DNA of 47,780 nt from Nemertoderma westbladi. Lineage: Eukaryota > Xenacoelomorpha > Nemertodermatida > Nemertodermatidae. The first letter of the stretch is position 1, and every line of letters begins with the position of its first letter. Of the stretch, positions 42,504 to 47,780 are shown in pieces. The stretch is taken from contig JAUCBJ010005695.1 of the NCBI GenBank assembly GCA_032718475.1, positions 1 to 47,780 of the forward strand, written 5' to 3'. The notes below the pieces were generated by a model that was not told the DNA's origin, did no database searches, and saw only the letters and a program-made list of their open reading frames with translations. A program made the position numbers and the translations under genes.

Positions 42504-43766
42504 TTAAATCTTAAGGAAGGGTAACAATTCCTTTGAATGAATGATGGATGGGGTTTTATGGTAAACAATTGGAGTTTTTATCTTGACGGATCTGTATTTC
42601 TCAACAGCAAACTCTAGATCCTGTATACGACGAATTGTGTCACGTAAAGGATTGGATCGCTGTTTTGCGATTGGCAGATTATTTTTCAGGTTGAAGAGAT
42701 TCCCACTACCACCGCTGTGAGGCGCCCCTGTTTTTCTAGCTGGAGATGATCGCCCTATGTTGTAGAATCTATGCCGGTAGCTATATGCAGACAGTTCATT
42801 GTCAGCTACATCTGCGTCAACGTTAGCTTTTAAAGGCATGTCTGCTTTACCAATGAATTCTGTGGTAAACATGTTTGTTGATAATCCGTACATTGGAAAA
42901 GCATCGAAGATGCAAGAAGGAGACAGCAAGTAGTTCTCCTCCTCTGATTCATTCGTAAACACAGGAGTGGGTTTGTAGAGAGGTATGTCGAATTCGATGG
43001 ATTTATCGAGTGTCTGTTTGTTATAATCGAAAACGAAATCCGTGTCTAAGGTTGCATGTTGTTTTGCAATTGAATTACTGTAGTCATAGAGAAGTGATGG
43101 TTTGGAATAATACATATCCTTTGCTCTATGCTTGCCATAAATCGATTTACTCTTCTTAGGGTACTGGGATATCATCTGTTCGATCGATTTCGTGGTGTTT
43201 TCCAAACTCTCCTTTATATCAGAAACACCCAAATCTTCTCTCTTATTCGCATCATCGTCTATACCTTCTTGGAATCCGCACCGGCACATTCTTTCCTGTT
43301 TTAAGTTGAATCTTTCTTGAAATCGATTCCTTTCAAATAGTTGTTGTCGAAGTTTTTTCCGGGTTTCCTGTAGGTATTTGCTATAGACGTCGTCTGATGG
43401 AGGAGGTGGTAATGGTTTGCTCCAGAGCAAGTCGGCGGTTTCTGTGTCTGAGTAGGTTTCATCAGCAAGTGACATTGATATGTTTTCGTCAACAACTGTA
43501 TCATCATCCATAAAACTGTCAGTCGTTTCTATCAAGGAGCCCGTACTTGAAATCTCTGCGGAAGGACCATTTAATATATCTTGAATCTTATGGAAGCGGT
43601 TTTCGATTCCTTTCCTTAGGAGTGTATGTTCGTACTGATCCACTGCGCAGGCCTTGTGGAAGCTGACCTTTGGGTGTTTGTGGGTCGTTTTCGATTGTGT
43701 ATCTTTATCGAGGCCATGTGAATAGTGGAATGTATTACCGCGACCGGCGTTAAATTCAGAATCCAT
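42504..43766 (-). CDS. Uncharacterised host protein, 420 aa
   Basis: The complete frame runs from ATG at 43766 to a stop at 42504, with no transposon motif. Ten bases upstream of the ATG a CTTGTTTTTTTTACACAG sequence (AG at 43778-43777) looks like a splice acceptor, so a 5' exon probably lies upstream and the coding region starts near the beginning of this exon. The protein is hydrophilic, with no signal peptide or membrane segment. Residues 80-112 are acidic and Ser/Thr-rich, 119-123 is a proline run, 130-160 is a Gln/Arg/Glu-rich likely helix, and CRC occurs at 161-163. Residues 378-420 include RRIQDLEFAVEKY and a basic tail ending ELLPFLKI. I do not recognise the family; the low complexity fits a scaffold or lineage-specific protein. 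Confidence 0.7.
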   Translation of the reverse strand: MDSEFNAGRGNTFHYSHGLDKDTQSKTTHKHPKVSFHKACAVDQYEHTLLRKGIENRFHKIQDILNGPSAEISSTGSLIETTDSFMDDDTVVDENISMSLADETYSDTETADLLWSKPLPPPPSDDVYSKYLQETRKKLRQQLFERNRFQERFNLKQERMCRCGFQEGIDDDANKREDLGVSDIKESLENTTKSIEQMISQYPKKSKSIYGKHRAKDMYYSKPSLLYDYSNSIAKQHATLDTDFVFDYNKQTLDKSIEFDIPLYKPTPVFTNESEEENYLLSPSCIFDAFPMYGLSTNMFTTEFIGKADMPLKANVDADVADNELSAYSYRHRFYNIGRSSPARKTGAPHSGGSGNLFNLKNNLPIAKQRSNPLRDTIRRIQDLEFAVEKYRSVKIKTPIVYHKTPSIIHSKELLPFLKI

Positions 43767-43795
43767 CGCTTATTAACTGTGTAAAAAAAACAAGT
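43767..43795 (-). promoter_or_regulatory. Candidate 3' splice acceptor before the 420-aa gene
   Basis: On the minus strand a pyrimidine run ending TTTTTTTTACACAG precedes TTAATAAGCG and the ATG. This is the classical acceptor pattern and implies a 5'-UTR intron. No donor was identified. Confidence 0.5.
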
Positions 43796-43907
43796 TTTAA
43801 AGTTATACAATAGATAAAATGTTGTAATAAAACATACCTACAAAATTATCATACAGCTAATGTGGGCCTATATACCAGGATGCCGATCAGGATCAACGCC
43901 GTTTCCT

Positions 43908-43923
43908 ATGATGCACACTTAAG
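43908..43923. repeat. 16-bp target-site duplication, left
   Basis: ATGATGCACACTTAAG directly precedes the LINE-A copy and recurs directly after its TAG tail at 45015-45030. Confidence 0.93.
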
Positions 43924-44973
43924 TGGATTCCTGATGAAATTATTGCAGCAATCAGATCAGTATACGATGGTTCGACAACATTTGTGTCTACTGTTGACGG
44001 TGACACAGAACCATTTGAAGTGTTATGGGGCGTCCTCCAAGGAGACACACTTGCACCATTCTTGTTCATTATTGTGGTTGACTATGTTCTACGCATGTCC
44101 TTAGATCATCATAATGATGATGGGGTGATGAAAACTCCACCTACTGGCTCCAGAAGTCGAGGAAATCCTGCCAAGTACCTAACTGATCTAGACTTTGCTG
44201 ATGACTTAGGAGTACTCTCAGAATCATTAGAGGGAGCCCAACGGCTCCTCAGCTCATTAGAACATGCTGCTTCTAGTGTTGGTCTTTTTATTAACTCCAG
44301 AAAGACCAAAATTCTGACAGTTAACTTTGAAAGTCCTCAGCAAGTCTCTGATCGGATGAGCATAAGCTCAAAGGATGGTATGCTTGAGCATGTGGACGAC
44401 TTCTGTTACCTGGGATCATGGATCCGGAAGTCAGGTGAGGACCTTCGAATACGTAAGGGAAAGGCATGGGCAGCCTTGAATAGGCTTTCCAGGATTTGGA
44501 AGTCACCTAGAATTAATCGGAAACTTAAGGTCCGATTATTTAGAGCAGCAGTAGTTCCAGTACTCCTCTACGGGAGTCCATGCTGGGCTCTAACTGCCGA
44601 GGACACCAAATCTCTGGATGGCACATTCACAAGAATGCTACGCCGGGTACATTGTGTCAAGTACAATGCACACATCTCCAACCAGACACTATATAACATT
44701 GGAGGTGTCTCATTGGTTCCCCCAAGCTTGACACTAGAACAAAATCGCCTCCGCTTTGCAGGACATTGCTTTCGCCGTGAGGACCAGCCAGTGCATAATC
44801 TTGTACTTTGGCAGCCACATGGAGTGAATAAGCATGGTGGACAGCCCATGACTTTCTTGAGACGCATCTTAAAGGACACTGGCCTTAAAGATGCGGATGA
44901 TCTAGCAAATGTCATGGGTGATAGGGAGTTGTGGCGGTGCAATTTTGTTGACAAGCCGGCACAGCATTCTTAA
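43924..44973 (+). CDS. LINE-A RT C-terminal half (truncated ORF)
   Basis: One frame stays open for 350 codons from the truncation point to the stop. It contains IPDEIIAAIRSVYDG, GVLQGDTLAPFLF, a single LDFADD catalytic box (codons 44194-44205), DDFCYLGSW, VVPVLLYGSPCWAL, RLRFAGHCFRREDQ and GGQPMTFLRRILKDTGL, ending CNFVDKPAQHS. It lacks the endonuclease, the N-terminal RT blocks and a start codon, so it makes no active protein. The intact frame suggests recent insertion. Confidence 0.9.
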   Translation, partial: WIPDEIIAAIRSVYDGSTTFVSTVDGDTEPFEVLWGVLQGDTLAPFLFIIVVDYVLRMSLDHHNDDGVMKTPPTGSRSRGNPAKYLTDLDFADDLGVLSESLEGAQRLLSSLEHAASSVGLFINSRKTKILTVNFESPQQVSDRMSISSKDGMLEHVDDFCYLGSWIRKSGEDLRIRKGKAWAALNRLSRIWKSPRINRKLKVRLFRAAVVPVLLYGSPCWALTAEDTKSLDGTFTRMLRRVHCVKYNAHISNQTLYNIGGVSLVPPSLTLEQNRLRFAGHCFRREDQPVHNLVLWQPHGVNKHGGQPMTFLRRILKDTGLKDADDLANVMGDRELWRCNFVDKPAQHS

Positions 44974-45014
44974 AAATGCAGCTGCAATGCAGCATGCCGA
45001 TCCTAGTAGTAGTA
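43924..45014 (+). mobile_element. Young 5'-truncated LINE-A insertion
   Basis: The 1,091-bp insertion starts inside the RT (GGATTCCTGATGAA, matching 8802 in the older copy) and ends in the TAGTAGTAG tail, flanked by perfect 16-bp duplications. It is the cleanest LINE-A copy in the window and serves as reference for the others. 5' truncation with long target duplications is typical of target-primed reverse transcription. Confidence 0.93.
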
Positions 45015-45030
45015 ATGATGCACACTTAAG
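45015..45030. repeat. 16-bp target-site duplication, right
   Basis: ATGATGCACACTTAAG follows the TAG tail and matches 43908-43923 exactly. Confidence 0.93.
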
Positions 45031-45049
45031 CAATTAGAAGTTGATGGAA

Positions 45050-45290
45050 ATATATATTTGACAAGACCTAGCATCACCCTGCAGAGACGCCGCCTGAAGC
45101 TTGCTTGCTACTATCTTCGCCGGAGGATCAACCTGCACATAACCTTGTATTGTGGCAGCCTGCTGGTGAGAATAGAATGATGTGGTGGATAGCCAATGAC
45201 TTTCTTCAAACTCCTGCTCAAGGACACCCGACATAGGATTAGGATTAGGGATGAACTGGGAAAGTCTATGGCTGACTTGCTGTTCCCACC
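45050..45290 (+). pseudogene. LINE C-terminal fragment of another subfamily
   Basis: In one frame: LQRRRLKLACYYLRRRINLH then a W-to-C variant of LVLWQP, and PMTFFKLLLKDT, then GKSMAD. These match the LINE C-terminal domain with frame breaks. It shares its 3' part with the fragments at 35885 and 42120. Confidence 0.6.
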
Positions 45291-46152
45291 GGTACTGAAT
45301 ATTGCGTTATAGTGCGTTATGGTACAAAATATTGCGTTTAACTGGTATTTCAATGTTTATTGCATTTCATAGATACAATATTTCCGTATTTAAATTGCGA
45401 TTAAAAGAACCAGTGAGAATATAATATCGCCATATATATCTGTGGGTGGTTGTGTATATAAGGAAATAAATAAAAAAAGTGATAATCTGCATGGTCATTG
45501 TCACTCCCAATCCCAAATAATTGTCATATTTTGATAAAATTGTCAATACTACACTAACCTTGATGGGTGTTTTTTATCCCAATGTGAACCAGTAATAGGA
45601 GACAATACAGAAATAAGTCACGATTGCTTTTTGATTTAGGAATATGTTTTAATTATAATATGAAGATTATAAATGTACTACTATTTATTAACGCCACATC
45701 TTGGCTGAGAGGAGACATAGTCAGATTCGCATGGTTGCATAGCAAAATAGCATTACCTTGGAAATGATACTGGTTGCTATAAATTAAATCATATGGAGGG
45801 CTGAAATAATATATTGACGTTATTATTTCAATGATATTACCATTCAAGCGTGCCAACATTCCAAGCAGTTACCATTATAGGCATAGAAATTAACATAATT
45901 ATTCAGTTAATTATAAATGAGACATGTGGAACATTGAATAATAAATAAAATGTGCGCAAAAGCTACAAAGGGTCGACTGCTGTAGGGTTTCCGATTCATA
46001 AAGTTGCCGGTGTAGTCGGCCTAATGTCTCACCGGTGTGTTCCATACAGATATACAGTACTGTACATACATTCATACATATCGGTTCACTCTGCAAAGCA
46101 ACACTTCTCTCTATACACAATGTCCTGGAATATGTACGTCAATCAGGTACGA

Positions 46153-46179
46153 CCCCCCCCCCCCCCCCCCCCCCCCCCC
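46153..46179. repeat. C27 homopolymer
   Basis: Twenty-seven consecutive C. The overlapping polyproline ORF is an artefact of this tract. Confidence 0.95.
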
Positions 46180-46381
46180 TCTACAAATCTTAATAATATT
46201 GCCTGAAATTTGAAACAGAGATCGTTTCACCTCCCGACCACTTAGTGGGTGAGCCATAATTTTTATTTTTTCTTTCAATTTTTAGCAACATGCGCTTGAA
46301 AACGGTTTCTCCGTCGATATTGCCCAGTTACGCCCCAGTTATTATCTTCACCTCATGTGATTTGTTGGTACTGTTAGAAAG

Positions 46382-47372
46382 CTACTACTACTACTAGGAT
46401 CGGCATGCTGCATTGCAGCTGCATTTTTAAGAATGCTGTGCCGGCTTGTCGACAAAATTGCGCCGCTGCAACTCCCTATCACCCATGACATTTGCTAGAT
46501 CATCCGCATCTTCAAGGCCAGTGTCCTTTAAGATGCGTCTCAAGAAAATCATGGGATGTCCACCATGCTTATTCACTCCATGAAGCTGCCAAAGTACAAG
46601 ATTATGCACTGGCTGGTCCTCACGGCGAAAGCAATGTCCTGCAAAGCGGAGGCGATTTTGTTCAAGTGTGAAGCTTGGGGGAACCAATGAGACACCTCCA
46701 AAGTTATATAGTGTCTGGTTGGGGATGTGTGCATTGTACTTGACACAATGAACCCGGCGTAGCATTCTTGTGAATGTGCCATCCAGAGATTTGGTGTCCT
46801 CATCAGTTAGAGCCCAACATGGACTCCCATAGAGGAGTACTGGAACTACTGCTGCTCTAAATAAATACACATTCTGTGTGACTTCCAAATCCTAGAAAGT
46901 CCATTCAATGCTGCCCATGCTTTTCCCTTAGGTATTCGAAGGTCCTTGACCTTCCAGACTTCTACGGTCTGACTTCCAGATCCATGATCCCAGGTAAGAG
47001 AAGTTGTCCACATGCTCAAAGAAGATCAGACATTTCCGAAGGTCTTTCAAAATTAACTATCAAAATTTTGGTCTTCTTAGAGTATTAGGGTATTTTGTTC
47101 TAATCAGCCAAGAAGCCATTTCCCTCTAGAGGGGCACCCTCTAATGATTCTTAGTTTACTCCTAAGTATAAGCAAAGTCTAGATCAGTTAGCTGAATTTC
47201 GTCGAATTCTGAAGCGGGGTGGAGTTACCATAATCCCATCGTCATTATGATGATTTAATGACATGCGTAGAACATAGTCAACCACAATTATGAACAAGAA
47301 TGGCGCAAGTGTGTCTCCCTGGAGGACTCCCCATAACACTTCAAATGGTTATGTGTCACCATCAACAGTAGA
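46382..47372 (-). mobile_element. LINE-A copy, minus strand, 5'-truncated
   Basis: The minus-strand copy starts near GTGACACATAACC (matching 44003 in the young copy) and ends with the CTACTACTACTAGG complement of the TAG tail at ~46382. The frame 46427-46888 is intact for the last 150 codons (LYGSPCWALT to NFVDKPAQHS). Upstream, the FADD and GVLQGD regions are recognisable but disrupted by indels between 46890 and 47330. Short flanking similarity TTAGAAAG / GTAGAAAG suggests a ~7-8-bp target duplication. Confidence 0.8.
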
Positions 47373-47763
47373 AAGATGGCCCTGCAAGAATTCCAATTAT
47401 GTAACATATTTTGTTATGAGCTATTTTGAACATATTTTGTCGTAAAATAGCTGAGTTATGAGCGTTCATAATTTGCATGGTTTTGCACCTTCGCAAGGCT
47501 CTTTTATTCTATTTAATAAATACATTATATTCTGGAACATTTTTTAAATGTATGAATAGCTGCGTAATGTATGATTAAAGATGTAATACATTGTTTTCCG
47601 GCTACGTCATGGGGGATAAACAAATTGTTCCAGAATATGGTGTATTTATTAAATGGAGTAAAAACCATGTAACTTTTGAACGCTCATAGCTCTCGACTTT
47701 TTTTCTCTCTATTTTTTGACTAAATTAAGATTGTGATACATATTTTTTAGAATTCTTGCATTG
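47373..47763. repeat. Foldback element with long inverted arms
   Basis: The left side begins AAGATGGCCCTGCAAGAATTC and the right side, reverse-complemented, AAGCTGGCAATGCAAGAATTC. Inner arms are 47511-47539 and 47626-47654 (29 bp, two mismatches), around ATTTAATAAATACA and TTCTGGAACA. A second pair, ATGAGCGTTCA near 47458, matches the complement near 47680. It has no coding capacity. The LINE-A copy at 46382-47372 seems to interrupt its left end. Confidence 0.7.
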
Positions 47764-47780
47764 CCAGCTTTCTAACAATA

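Noticed and set aside
45952-46206. Polyproline ORF
   Set aside because: Artefact of the C27 homopolymer.

Overview
The window is repeat-dense, AT-rich animal DNA. Three points indicate a eukaryote, probably a marine invertebrate: intact Cys-loop receptor genes of GABA-A/glycine type, many APE-type LINE fragments with short trinucleotide tails, and BEL/Pao LTR retrotransposons. Splice-like signals and a tRNA-derived pol III promoter agree with this. There are no operons or bacterial signals. The phylum cannot be fixed from the sequence alone.

Layout. Bases 1-4248 are the 5' part of a BEL/Pao element on the minus strand (gag start, leader, one 1,230-bp LTR) that runs off the left edge. It sits inside the 3' tail of a different LTR element (internal tail 4249-4650, LTR 4651-5242). 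A nearly complete but decayed LINE (family A, endonuclease plus RT) lies at 6.8-10.0 kb. From 10 to 16.4 kb there are foldback elements, a possible piggyBac-like element with ~140-bp internal tandem repeats, and three more LINE remnants. Receptor gene 1 is at 16769-18124 (minus). From 20.0 to 22.5 kb there is a nest of LINE fragments interrupted by a transposon-derived pseudogene. A complete 10.4-kb BEL/Pao element occupies 22640-33037, with LTRs that look identical and a 5-bp target duplication. It is internally deleted: gag and protease remain, while RT, most of RNase H and integrase are gone. A 31-bp minisatellite follows. Receptor gene 2 is at 34040-35407 (minus). From 36 to 42 kb lie LINE scraps, a tRNA-like SINE head and a MITE. 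A 420-codon host gene of unknown function is at 42504-43766 (minus). The right end holds a young 5'-truncated LINE-A copy with a 16-bp target duplication, more LINE scraps, and a foldback element split by another LINE copy.

How it fits together. The likely host genes are the two receptor paralogues and the unknown 420-aa gene; nearly everything else is transposon-derived. The receptors form an old local duplication that was about 6.5 kb apart before the BEL element landed between them. Their extracellular halves are almost identical while the M3-M4 loop and M4 are strongly diverged, which points to recent gene conversion. The most unusual item is the young BEL element: its LTRs and target duplication show recent movement, yet it cannot encode its own RT or integrase and its gag start codon is out of frame with the long ORF. 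It therefore looks like a non-autonomous family mobilised in trans. Both BEL copies carry a 288-bp tandem leader duplication with a strongly conserved ~80-nt core, a candidate packaging or translation signal.
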